The translations under genes and the position numbers were made by a program. The notes beneath the pieces were generated by a model. The model worked only from the letters and a program-made list of their open reading frames with translations. It was not told the DNA's origin and ran no database searches. From Umbelopsis ramanniana AG (taxonomy: Eukaryota > Mucoromycota > Umbelopsidomycetes > Umbelopsidales > Umbelopsidaceae), in assembly GCF_025399195.1 (NCBI RefSeq), contig NW_026252121.1:1-64000 (forward strand): a stretch of DNA of 64,000 bases, in the 5' to 3' direction. Below, piece after piece: positions 22,450 through 33,743 of the stretch (its first letter is position 1; every line of letters starts with the position of its first letter).

Positions 22450-23728
22450 TTATGTGGCGCGCTCAAACCATGGGAAGCAACTGTAGGGATTATAAGCGAA
22501 ATTCTTTTCTGGCCGACAAGTACATTGTGACCAGAGGGATTTGTCGTTGGGACAATGAATAAAGAAGTTGGCAACACTATAGCCAATGTCGTCCCAGTGA
22601 TGGATCTCGTCTTTCTTCAAGAACAGAACCATAGCAAGTGTATGCACTACAGGGTCACCCCAACGTTCGTAAAAGAAACCACCAGATTGGTCAAGATAGT
22701 TGAAGTATGCTTGGTACTGCTCGCCGCGGAAAAACGAAAGATCGGCAATCTGAAAAACACCCATTGTCAGTCCGGTATCCCATGTCATAAACTCAAATAT
22801 ATATACATACCTGGAAGTTACTCCAGAAGTGACAACGATTGAAATCGCCAGTGTTTCCATCGGTTACAAATCCCCATAAAGAGCCTGACCCTTCCGTTTT
22901 ATCAACAACCCATTCAGGATGTTCGTCTGCAAATTCCTTCACCGTGTTCCACAATGTGGGCAAGGTTTCGTGGTATTCGTAAAGAGCCATTGAGAAGGAT
23001 ACCTTTTTGTTGTGGTCTTTCATGTATTGGAAAGGATCAAAGGCAATAGGGCAGACGTATTCAGTGCCTGCTTCGATGCGCCAATAGTAGTCCATGTTCT
23101 TGAGAGCAGGATGTCTAACATGTAGGAATGGTGAACAAAGTTTTTCATTTTTACAAACATGTTCTTGTCAAGGAAGGGTTATTTACCTAAAGATGGTTCC
23201 TGCCAAGAAACGAGAGTTGAAGCGGTAATCTTCACTGTCTCCAAACATAACATCCTTGAGGTCAACTCGAGCCTGAGCAGCCTTCTTCTTATCGATGCCC
23301 TTTGGATATCCGTAATAGTCCTTTCCAACCTTCTCAAAAATAACGTCTCCCTTGGTTGAAGAGCTGACAAGCTCTTTGAATTCCGTGCTTAGATCTTCAT
23401 CAGTGAATATGATGTAGGGGTAACCGTGATGTTCGTTGAATGAATCCTCAATGTTTCGCATGGTATGTCGTAGCTTTTGCATAGTACCACGGTCTCCACG
23501 AACGAAGGTAACCATGGCAGCGTTGAGGTTGGGGTTGGGTTGACGCAACGTCGTTGGTGCTGTGTATTGCCATGGTTGACTTGATGATGCCTCCTGGTCA
23601 TTGTCCAAGGCTGCCTTGTTCACATTGTACACTGAATGGTAGACAAAGTACATACACAGAAAGCTGACTATAGACAGTGCCAGCAAGCGCATGGGTGGCC
23701 GCAAGCGCAAGAATGGCAGCGACATCAT
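22450..23728 (-). CDS. GT15 alpha-1,2-mannosyltransferase (Ktr/Kre2/Mnt1 family)
   Basis: Three exons separated by short introns near 22750-22810 and 23110-23190. It is a type II Golgi membrane protein: short cytosolic N-terminus, one signal anchor (LLALSIVSFLCMYFVYHSVY), a stem, then the GT15 domain. Family motifs are AAMVTFVRGD, HGYPYIIFTDED, YRFNSRFLAGTIFRHP, DYYWRIEAGTEY, YEYHETLPTLW and GGFFYERWGDPVVHTLA. The WR-x-EP/AGT and YERWGDxxVH motifs carry the Mn-GDP-mannose site and catalytic residues of yeast Kre2. The product would add alpha-1,2-mannose to O- and N-linked glycans of wall proteins. Two Met codons are adjacent (23728 and 23725), and either may start. The final CFPWFERAT is typical of family C-termini. 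Confidence 0.94.
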
Positions 23729-24886
23729 GGAGAAAGAGGCAGGTATGAAAAGAGGGGGAAAAAATTAACTGGGTCTCAGCGGGATCACTGCCCAAAAAAA
23801 AGATGCCGATAACAATTTCCTTGGCAATAAGCAGTGAAATGGTATTCTAAGGGCTATTAGCTTTCTTAACAGAGTAAAACTGTTCCACATTCATATGTTG
23901 GAGTCAATGTTTTTGCAAACTTGCTTGGCTCTTAGACCCTCGCTACGCCTTGACCTCTCGTTCCATTCTGCCGTAATGAAAATGCACGTCATGAATGCTT
24001 GTCCAAAAGCAGAAATTTTCAAGATGAGCAGGGCTTTCTTGGTAACGCGAATTAATCCTGTCAATCCTGGAGCTAATCCGCTCCTAGCTCATTCATGATG
24101 GTCAATATGGAGTGGTTATTCCTTATGATTGGTTTCTACGTACTTTGTTCCGCATAATGTCTCAATAGACACGTTGGATGCAAAATTACTCTCATAGCCC
24201 CGCGTAGAACTGGCGAAGGGAAAAATTCTGGTCGGAAGCCCATTCAGATAGGATCAGAAATCAGCTATCTAAACAACAACCGCAACATCGACTTTTATGC
24301 GCACTTAAATTGCCTTGACCGATGTGAACAACCGCAATCTGCAGTACTACAGGCAGACAAAATTCTACATCTCACAAAGTTCTAACATCACAAATATGGC
24401 TATCCACGGCCTGCAGCATCATTTTCATAAAAGTTATGAAGACAACGTGCTAGATAGTAGTCACTCTATTAGTGCGACCAATGTCGCTGGAGGCAGGCAT
24501 TAGCACTATGGTTTGCCTCTCCTCGACACGATGGAAAAAATCATGCCAATACGATAAGCCATTGCGATGTTTTAAGACAATGTATATTTTTAATCTTTTG
24601 GGGGATTATCCTCAAGATAAAATAAAACGTTTTGTTGGAAAGCGGGTAAGTAAGATGCTGTGAAACTGACACGAAGGTACAGTGATCGCAAAGGATGTCA
24701 GGAGCGGAAAATGCGAATCGGATTGGTAGATTAGCGACATAAGGAATAGCGGGATAGTAGAGGTACCAATTAGGTATTTTGACAAAAAGATTAAAAGGAA
24801 TGAAATAAGAAATGAGATGATAAAGAGAGAAGGAAAACAGGATCAACCAAGAGATATATTTTTGTGATAGTCTTCGGGCAGGCCGC
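23729..24886. other. Intergenic: GT15 promoter and hexokinase-like 3' region
   Basis: Nearly 1.2 kb between two minus-strand genes. Open frames here are short, overlap on both strands and match nothing I know. No tRNA B-box-like element was seen. Confidence 0.4.
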
Positions 24887-26874
24887 TTAAGCCTCTACAC
24901 CTTTGGTAGTACTATACTGTGCCAGAAACGCTCTGATGGAATGAAGTGGGATGCATCCAAACAGTAAATCCTTCTTCTTCTTGTCCTTTTTAGCATCAGC
25001 GACGTCGTGATCGCCTGTAGGTGCGATCTTGGTATCATCTTCTTTGATCGTGGTAGTATCGCTATTGGCCGATGGAGTTGAAGCATGGGAAGCTTCCCTA
25101 GGGAAATGAATTAATTTGTGAACACTGCATTTAAACCAAGAAGGTTGAAAATTTTTGCTGCTTGGGCGAAATGAAACGCTTGTAACTTACGAATTCTCGC
25201 ACAACATGGCTATCAAAGCCCCTCCAATGCTACCACCATCCCGGGCAATCTCAAATCGTATACGGTCAGAAACCTCGGTGCCAAACCATTCCTTGAGAGA
25301 TCTATGAATACGTTCCTCCATATAAGGGTAAAATTCATAAGTAGAGCCGTTCATGCCAATAATGATGTCCTTGTCATTGCCGGTATGCAGTTCCTGCTGC
25401 TCGATCATCGAAGCGATGGCCACAGCGACAAGGCTGGCAGCACGGGTAGCGACGATTTTACATATCTCAGTCAATGTTGTGATGTCTTCTACACTTGGTG
25501 CCTGTTGGAACTCGAAAGCCTTGGTCAAAAGCTCGATGCTTGTTTGACGGTCAGGGTGTGTGTCACTGTACGTAAAGTGCGTGAGTAAAATGGGGGAATA
25601 AGGCACACTCTCCCATTGAACCTCCGCTTGGCCCATGGACCCCTAGGAAACAAGGGTTCCCCCTCTATTTAAAGTAACTTACCGTTCTAGTGTTCCCATT
25701 TGCGCAGTTGCAAATGACCAGGGAGTGTCCCAGCCTTTAGGAATGGCTCCTCCGAACAAGTGACCTTCACGGATGAAATCTACAGCAATCAGACGGGTGA
25801 TTTCTCCAAGATAAGCTCCCGACAACATCTTTTCATAAGGTTGGAATCCAGGCTGGCTGTGATTGGCATCCAATTCCTTGTCATACTTTGTCAGTGGCAG
25901 ATAACTTTCATTGCCAAAGATATCGATTTCCGTGTTGATGAGCATTTCAGCATCTGGGTTATCACCTCCGTATTTCTTAATTTCATCCGACCCAAGCTTA
26001 TCAATATTCGACAGTTTCTCAGGGTATGCGGCGTTCACACCAGTAGCAAAGATAAATCCAATTCGAGTATGTGGATTAGCATAAGCGGCAGCAACCAAAG
26101 TACCAACGGTGTCATTGATGAGAGCTGTCACTCGGACATTGATATGCTAATGGTAAGTAAGAGTTAAACATCAAAAAGCTCTCATTCAAACAACGTATCA
26201 CGTGTTGGGTCATTGGCTAACCTTTCTCTCAAATGCTTGATGGAAAAGCCCGGCCAGGTCTTGACCCTCATAACCGTCCAAGATAAATCCTTTACCCATA
26301 CGAAGCATAGTACCCTGGCTGAAGGATGTTTGACTGAAAGGAAGGAAGGCATTAGTGAGTGAGCGAGGGCAGCCAAAAAAGATAATCTAAATTATATTTT
26401 TTCTGTTTTGGATTAGCAGGGTGGTACTTACTCCACTGGGAAACTCCAGCAAACACCAAGTGACAAGGTTTCGGTGCCATTGACTTGAGCAGGCTTGAAA
26501 AGATGCTTAGCCTTCACTGTGACTAATTCCTTGACAGCTTCAGCCATCCAGTCAAAGAATGGGTCGCAAGGACCATTCTTCAGTTCATTGGTAGCGACTT
26601 TCTTCACTTCGAGAACTTCGACTTGACCGTTACCCAAGAGGCGGACTGCAGATACTCGAAGATTGGTGCCACCAAGATCCAAAGCCATGTAGGTTCCGGT
26701 TTCGTTTCCTGTAGGCAGAGCAGTAACAAACGATGGGATCATGGTAGCAAGACCTTTGGAAGGGGTCTTCAAACCATGTTTCGTCTCAGCATTGAAGCCG
26801 TCTACAATCGGTGCCAATTTATCCTTTGATAAAGCAAAAGTCGACCTGAGCTGGTCTAGCATGGTCGAAGTCAT
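24887..26874 (-). CDS. Diverged hexokinase-family sugar kinase, probably N-acetylglucosamine kinase
   Basis: At least five exons give about 540 residues from MTSTMLDQL. Hexokinase motifs are present: phosphate-1 LDLGGTNLRVSAV, sugar loop SFPVDQTSFSQGT and GKGF, catalytic Asp in ALINDTVGTLVAAAY, NTE, and PGFQPYEKMLSGAYLGE. Several are off consensus: FATGVNAAYPE for GTGTNACYxE, NTEIDIFGN for NTEWGAFGD, and DGGSIGGALIA for DGSGxGAAL. These changes and the next gene upstream, glucosamine-6-phosphate deaminase, suggest a GlcNAc kinase as in the Candida NAG cluster (inference). A separate last exon (about 24887-25097) adds a 70-residue polar, Lys-rich tail (DAKKDKKKKDLLFGCIP) absent from usual hexokinases. 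Ordinary glucokinase activity is the main alternative. A TATATATAA lies about 150 bp upstream of the start. Confidence 0.9.
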
Positions 26875-27817
26875 AGTGAACGGAGGTCGATGAAGGTGTT
26901 ATATTATGAGAGGAGGGGTAAAGGAGCGAGAAAATGAAGAGGAAAAAAAAAACCACAGGGTTTACAGATCCCCCAGCAAAGGTAAAAGGGAAAGGGTCGT
27001 GGTGTAGGACACGGGAGGAGAGGGTTTATATATAACCCACATTATCAGGGTAACGCCCCCCACGAGGACCAACAACCTAAAGTAGTTTGTGATACACGCT
27101 TGCGCCCGCCTGGACCCTTGATTCTTGTGACCTTGAGAAGTAAAACAACCGACCCTGCATAGTAAAACAGCCTCAATGTCGTACACGCGTTATGGGATTG
27201 CTCCAGGGATCTCGGGCAATTCCATGCGAAAAAAAGAAACGTCCAAACTAACCCTCCCATTTTTGAACGACAAGGAAGAAACCAGAGGTTAGCTGTTTCG
27301 GTTGTCAATACCCAAGGGAAATAGTATCGGAAAGGGAGAAATCTCGCTTGCTTTTTTCTACAGCAAAACCCTTCTCAACCTTCCCCCAGCGTAACCTCCA
27401 CCTATCAATAAATTACATGACACAACGTTCGATAGGGTTACTTTAGGGTCACCCTGTACATTGGTGGTACTTTCCGCCAAAACACACACAATATTTCAGG
27501 GTTCAAGCGGCTACAAGGTTTATGTAATCTTATTGAGGTAGGTGGGCGTGTTTCTTCTCAATCGATGTACAACATCCACCACACCCTTATTTGTACCATA
27601 TCGATTTCCACAGGACTGTTGTGCGTGAGTTCCTAGATAGCCCCGCTGTACCGTCCTGCATAGCATTGAATATCTACCAACCACATGTAAAAAGGACCCT
27701 GAAGAAATTCAACTAGCGGTCGTACCTGTGTACCGAGAAACTTCTCTTTCCTTTATTACATGACGGTACGTCCGTCCTGTTATATTTATAAACCCCCATT
27801 TTTTTTATACACGTATA
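26875..27817. promoter_or_regulatory. Promoter region of the hexokinase-like gene
   Basis: 0.94 kb between two minus-strand genes. On the minus strand a TTATATATAAA element lies at about 27024-27034, 150 bp from the start codon, after a CT-rich leader. The remainder holds no supported gene. A deacetylase gene, which would complete a GlcNAc pathway, is not here. Confidence 0.5.
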
Positions 27818-29006
27818 CTATTCATAAGGATGATTCATGGGTCGTTGATTAAAAGCAGTTGGCCTGATCTGCTTAACTCCACCTACGTCCCCACGAAAAA
27901 AAAAATATCTTGTCAGTTGACTCGGTGTTTGTCTGCTTTCGGCCAAAGATGAAAACGGAAACTTACCCTGAAGAGACAGGTTCTCGGTTCCAATAAGGGC
28001 CTGGTGGACATGCTCGATTGACTTGAAGTACTTGACAGTCTAAATGATGGGGGGAAAAAGAAAAGTGGTCAGTAGGGGAACCAAGATAACGTAAGTCCGT
28101 CTTATCATGTTTATACCTTGACATGCAGTTCCAAAGTGGAGTCCTCATCGCATACAATCAATCCCTTGGGATGCATCTGAATAGCCGATACAGTCCACAT
28201 ATGGTTCACGCCTTCTTCGATGCACTTTGCTAGGGCAATCGCCTTGTGAGCTCCAGTAATGGTTACAACCACTTCTCGGGCATCCATCACGGTGCTGAGA
28301 ATGAAATGTTCAGTTCAGTGTGTTCCCACTTCTTTTTTTTTTTACGCCCGAGGTAAACCAACTTACGCTACTCCGACGGTCAAAGCCAGCTTGGGCACCT
28401 TTCCAATGTCGCCTTCGAAAAATCGAGCGTTGGCAATGATGGTTTCGTAGGCCAATGTCTTGACCCTTGTACGTGATGTAAGGGATGAACCAGGCTCATT
28501 GAAGGCAATATGTCCATCGGGTCCAATACCTCCTAGAAACAGTTCAATACCTCCAACACGTGCGATCTTGGCTTCGAACTCTTTGCACTCTGCATCTAAA
28601 TCAGGTGCATTTCCATCCAAAATATGCACGTTTTCAGCCTTGATGTTGATGTGAGCAAACAAGTTGGTCCACATAAATGTGTGGTACGACTGAGGGTGGT
28701 TTTTAGGCAGTCCGACATATTCGTCCATGTTGAATGTGATGACGTGTTCGAAGCTAAGTTCTCCCGACTTAAAAAAGTCCACCAGTTTATTGTATGTGCC
28801 AATGGGGGATGATCCAGTTGGCAGTCCCAATACAAAGGGTCTATCCGCAGTAGGAGCGAACTGCTTTATTCGTTCTTTCACGTAGTTGGCTAAACCGTAC
28901 CATCATCTTTCAGTATTGTACGCTAAATCAAACAAATAAACGCGTGACGTTACATACCAACATAGTTGGACACTTCGTCGTAGTCTTCTCTTATGATCAG
29001 TCTCAT
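27818..29006 (-). CDS. NAG1: Glucosamine-6-phosphate deaminase
   Basis: The product begins [16 protein letters not shown] and follows human GNPDA1 closely: [73 protein letters not shown] and ITGAHKA. These carry the Asp/His/Glu catalytic set (D in NMDEY, H in GHIAFNE, E in FNEPGSS). It turns glucosamine-6-phosphate into fructose-6-phosphate and ammonia, the last step of GlcNAc use. A short final exon (27818-27885) encodes the tail [14 protein letters not shown] and a stop, and it is easily missed. Four introns, all consensus. It lies upstream of the hexokinase-like gene in the same direction and is head to head with the peptide transporter gene over 2.25 kb. A (TA)n run touches the start codon. 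Confidence 0.97.
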
Positions 29007-31257
29007 ATTTTATATATATATATCTACAGTGAGAGAGAGGGAAGCTGAAGGGAAGTGGGGAAAAAGAGAAGAGTTTAATAAAAAATGCCGGGGTGAAAAA
29101 ATTCCCTCCAGCTTAAAAAAATTGGCCTGAGACCAATGCTACGTGGTGCGGAGAGTATTGCAGGCTGGATGCACGTGGGAGCAGTAGCTATATCGTCACT
29201 CGTTTAGAAACTTGCATTCGCACAGCTAAATGTTTCCCTGATGAAAAACTTGACCATTTCACAGTCAATCTAAGGGCCACGCTTTGGAACATTCTTTTAT
29301 CACACATCTTTATAATCCCACTAAAGCTTTTTCTGGAATAAAATTTATTAAATGCTCGATCAAAAAGAAACCGTTCTTTGGTAATCTATAGAATTGTGTA
29401 GAATGATGTAGTGATGATGATGAGTAGGATGATGATTGGAGATGATGGATCCATTTCCGCTGGCTATAAATACAGTATCATCACCGCCAAAAAGCATGGG
29501 CCAAGGAAGATTTGGCTTAAATGGGTTGACTCAGGCACTTTTTTAAGTCACAAGACAGCGATTTGAAAGATTGTGCGGGGATGTTGGTTTTACTCTTCCG
29601 TTCATTGGTCTTTCAGTCTTTATATTTCGAGATAAGTAGCTGGGTCACATCGTTACCTCTTGCTAAACAAGGTCATGAGGCTGACCTGAGTTCCGAGGTA
29701 ACACCTACGTTGGTGACCAATTGAAAAATTTGAACTTCCTTTGCAAGGCAAATAACCACAAATTAGTCCTCAAGTTCCCACACATCACAAAAAATAACAT
29801 ATCACCCCTCGGCTACGAAGCCAATTTGTACAAGGTGTGTCTATACATTATGTCTTTTAGATATTTCCTGCATGAAATCTTATGCATCCAATGTGTGCTG
29901 CATTGAAAACTCTCAGTGCATCTTTTGTCAGTCCCATGCCAAGCCCTGGTAACGAGGGAAAAAAAAATAGAGATACGGGTGAGCACACAATAATTTCGGT
30001 CTTTTGAACACCTTTGGTATAAGCACAGATTTTTACGGTTTGAATTTTGTAATCTTTCTATTGGTTATTCTTTTCTTTTCATACTATTCTGTAGAAGGAA
30101 CTAAGCTATGTCTCATACAGATTATACATGGCTCTGCAAATGCAAATAAAAAAGTATGTATGCAGAGGAACAGATCGTTTGTAACCAATGATCCACCAAT
30201 TTTATCAATCATAAAGAAGTTGGCTCCCGACACCGTAAGATTTCCATTTATATCACAGCCACGATATTAAATGCATTTTTTTGACGGAAACGCCCTACCC
30301 AAAGGAAAGGGAATTCCCAGGGTTTTCATTCCAAGTTGTCGTGGGTTATCAACTATGGAATTTTCGTCGTCTTTTAACCATTTTTACCTCAGCTTGAATC
30401 CACGATACATGTTTACCGGGGAGAGGTCGACCATGTCTTTGAGACAGAAAGCAAATGCGGATAAAAGAAACACCTATCGAAAAAGGCGACTGTAGCTCCG
30501 CGTAAATGATGCCAACCTTTTCTCATATGATAAATTTCTGTACGTCGCAGGCAGATCTGATGCACAGAGGTGCTTTCACATGTAGATATTTGTGTTCAAT
30601 ACTGGCTGCTATGAACCCTGGGTTAGAGACCATAGCCCTGGTAGATAAAGCTCCAGGGATTTTACATACTTTTCCTATTTGGATAACACAAGACCACATG
30701 CTATATTCAAACGTGGAAGTGGTGCTCGTATGGTTAACCATATCGCGTCAAAACTAACGGCTTTGGTGGCTGCAACGGCGACCAACAGAAAACCCTAATG
30801 TCGATTGATTTGCCAAATTCGGATCCGGCTGAGAATTAGCAATATGTCCACATCGATCCGCTACAACTTGATAATGTGAGAGTTTTTTGGATAACAGAGC
30901 GAAGAGTCCAAATATTTTATTTTCACTTTCAACTACAAGGATGGGAGAAAGTCCATACAGAATCCTTCTGATTAGGGAGAGAATAAAATTTCTTGCTTTC
31001 GTTACTTTCAAGTGGCGGGTAGCCAAAAAGTCTTTATTGCAAAAACCCCACCGAGAGAAATTGGCGTTATCAAGAGTTTTTTTTTTTTTTTTTTTTGTTC
31101 AACGTAAGCTAATCCCAAACTTTAGTGGATAACCAACCCAGTTTGGAGTTTCTATCTACCCACTCTCCCACAACTGCGATTAATTCGTATTCTATAAAAG
31201 CCAGATCGATTTGCTAATCCTCTATCTTTTCACATCCCTCTCTTTTTCTTGATCATA
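29007..31257. promoter_or_regulatory. Gene-poor 2.25-kb divergent region between GlcN6P deaminase and PTR2, with GATA sites
   Basis: The largest gap in the window. A GAT-rich low-complexity run lies at 29408-29448 and a CACGTG at 29172-29177. The PTR2 side has six plus-strand GATAA motifs between 30529 and 31132, a T17 tract near 31079-31096 and TATAAAAG at 31193-31200. Open frames of up to 90 codons on both strands overlap each other and match no family I know. No tRNA or terminal repeat is visible. Confidence 0.5.
31193..31200 (+). promoter_or_regulatory. TATA box of the PTR2 gene
   Basis: TATAAAAG lies 58 bp upstream of the PTR2 ATG at 31258, followed by a CT-rich leader (ATCTTTTCACATCCCTCTC). 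Spacing and sequence are typical of a strongly regulated fungal promoter. Confidence 0.65.
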
Positions 31258-33147
31258 ATGGATACGGAAGAGAAAATTCATACGGAGCCCACCAAGGCTG
31301 AAATCGTTGACGAACAGCCTGGTGCTATTGAGCATGTTGAAGATGATGCTTTTGGCCCTGCTCCTACTGAAGAGGAGTGGAAGAGTCTTCGTGAAGTTGC
31401 TGACTCTGTCCCCAAGTCAGCATACTTGGTCATCTTGATCGAGTTCTGTGAACGTTTCACCTACTACGGTTTGAGTGGTCCTTTCCAGAACTACATCCAG
31501 AACCCTCCTCCTCCCAGCTATCCCGCTGAACAGCCTGGTGCTCTTGGTCGTGGTCAACAAACTGCTACTGCTCTCTCCACCTTCTTCCAGTTTTGGTGTT
31601 ATATCACTCCAATTTTCGGAGCTATTGTGGCTGATCAGTATCTTGGCAAATACAGAACAATTCTCCTTTTCGGTATGATTTACTTCCTTGGTCTTGTTAT
31701 CCTCACTGCCACCTCCGCTCCTTCTGCCATTGACAGTGGAGCTTCCTTCCCTGGTTTCGTTGTCGGTATTATCATTGTCGGTCTCGGTACCGGTGGTATC
31801 AAGTCCAATGTCTCTCCCTTGGTTGCTGAACAATACCGGTCCCACCATCCTTTCGTCAGAACCTTGAAGAGCGGCGAGCGTGTCATTGTCACTCCCCAAG
31901 CAACGTATGTAAAAAATGCCCATCCTTGTCTTTGGTCCTAGCAATGTGTTGCTAACGTTTTATTTTATTTTTTACAGCTACCAAAAGATTTTCAACATGT
32001 TCTACTGGGGTATCAACGTCGGTGGTTTGTCCTCCATTGCCACCACTAACCTTGAGAAGAATGTTGGCTTCTGGAGTGCTTATCTCCTTCCTACTCTCAT
32101 GTTCATGTAAGTCAAACTTTTATGGAGGAAGCTGACATAAGCCAAACGGTGTTGTACAACATAAACTAATACTTCCCTCGCTATTCCAGCCCTGCCCTCC
32201 TTATTGTCGCACTTGGTCGTAACCAGTATGTCCGTATTCCTCCTCGTGGTTCCGTCTTCGTTGAAGCTTTCCGTCTTCTCAGAATGGGCAGAAAGGTTCC
32301 CGGTGGTATGGCTGCCTGCAAGCCCAGCGCCCTCAAGGAAACTCACCCTGAACTTGCTGAGAAGGCTACCTGGGATGATATCTTCGTTGATGAATTCAAG
32401 CGTGGTCTTAGAGCTTGTACTGTCTTCTTCTGGTACCCCATCTACTGGCTTTGCTACTCTCAAATGACAAACAACTTGATCTCACAGGCCGGTACCATGT
32501 GGACAGGAAATGTGCCTAACGATATCTTGCAAAACATTGATGGTTTGGTTTTGATCATTATGATTCCTATTATGGATCGTTTCGCCTACCCCATGTTGAG
32601 AAGATTCGGTATCCCTATGCGTCCCATTACCCGTATCACTTTGGGTTTCGCCTTTGCTGCCATTTCCATTGCTTATGCCGCTGGTGTGCAGTCCATGATC
32701 TACAAGTCTGCCCCATACTATGACCAAGTCGGTGAATCTGGTGGTGAAAACTGGATCTCCGCCGCTATTCAATTGCCTGCTTATGCTCTCATTGCCTTGT
32801 CCGAAATCTTTGCCTCCATCACTGGTTTGGAATTCGCCTACAAGAAGGCTCCTGAATCCATGAAGTCTATTGTCATGGCTGCTTTCTTGTTCACCAGCTG
32901 TCTCGGTTCCGTTCTTTCCTTCGCTTTGGTCCCCGTCACTGAGGATCCCAAGCTTACCTGGATGTACACTGGTATCTCTATTACCATGGCCATCTGTACT
33001 CCTATCTTCTTCTTCTGCCACCGTGGCAGTGACAAGGTTGATCTTGAGCAAGATGCCATTGGCCGTAACAGCCAACAGAGAGACGCTTACCAGAAGCACA
33101 CCATTGCTGAGGCCGAATATGAAGCCGAAGTTAAGCAAATTGCCTAG
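31258..33147 (+). CDS. PTR2: POT/PTR2 family proton-coupled peptide transporter
   Basis: Three exons (31258-31904, 31978-32106, 32190-33147) code for 577 residues. The acidic cytosolic N-terminus is followed by the family motif EFCERFTYYGLSGPFQNYIQ (ExxER in helix 1), then GAIVADQYLGKYRTI, a GLGTGGIKSNVSPLVAEQY segment, and FNMFYWGINVGGLSS, the PTR2 signature in helix 5. About 12 hydrophobic helices are evident. It imports di- and tripeptides across the plasma membrane. Codon use is sharply biased to C-ending codons (GTC, ATC, TCC, GCC, CTT), unlike its neighbours apart from the ribosomal gene, which points to high expression. The true start is ATG 31258, not the in-frame TTG just upstream. 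GATAA sites upstream fit nitrogen control. Confidence 0.97.
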
Positions 33148-33743
33148 TTTATTATTTACACCGTATAATCCTTATAGTAGCACCCACCCCCTTTTACCTA
33201 TGCAATTTTTATATATCAAAGATTAAAAATGAACCAAAAATGTTGCATATCTCTACATCGAATGCCCTTCAGTGTGACCACCCTATCTTTTGTCTCTTCC
33301 GCGGGGCGTCTGACGAACGAGCGCGGTAATAGATAAGCTATGGAGGCGTCATGATGGTGGGTACTTTTTTTTTTTTTACCACGGAATGAAGCAACCTAGC
33401 CTTTGCCGTCACCCATCCCATTTGGGTGGTATCAAGCGAAACTCAAATTGGTTCAACAGCCATCATCTCACGTGCCATAGGATGGAGTCCAGGGCCCCTT
33501 TCAGTGTTTAATTGGCTATTGACAAATAATGTTTCTATAAGTTTCGTAAAAGTAAAAATACAGTCAGAAAAAAAAAAAAAAGCAAGAAGAAATAATGCAG
33601 CTGGTATGCTACAGTGAGGAAAAAAAAATGTGTTAGACAGATGAAGTGATGTCTAAAGTGATCTAAGTCTATTGAAAAACCAACTAGTCATCCTCATATC
33701 CTGGTTGACTCGACGTTCAAAAATTAATCACGCAGCTTCCTCT
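33148..33743. other. Convergent 3' regions of PTR2 and the NMNAT gene
   Basis: 596 bp between facing stop codons with several homopolymer tracts (T near 33366, A near 33569) and a CACGTG at 33469-33474. No gene is supported. Confidence 0.45.

Noticed and set aside
24887-26874. Calling the sugar kinase a plain glucokinase
   Set aside because: Several core motifs are off consensus and the neighbour is GlcN6P deaminase, so GlcNAc kinase is favoured, though not proven.
29007-31257. Possible mobile element or tRNA in the largest gap
   Set aside because: No terminal repeats, target duplications, reverse-transcriptase or transposase motifs, and no B-box-like GGTTCRAAT on either strand by eye.
32482-33138. 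218-codon frame opposite PTR2
   Set aside because: Same reason: mirror of a strongly codon-biased exon.
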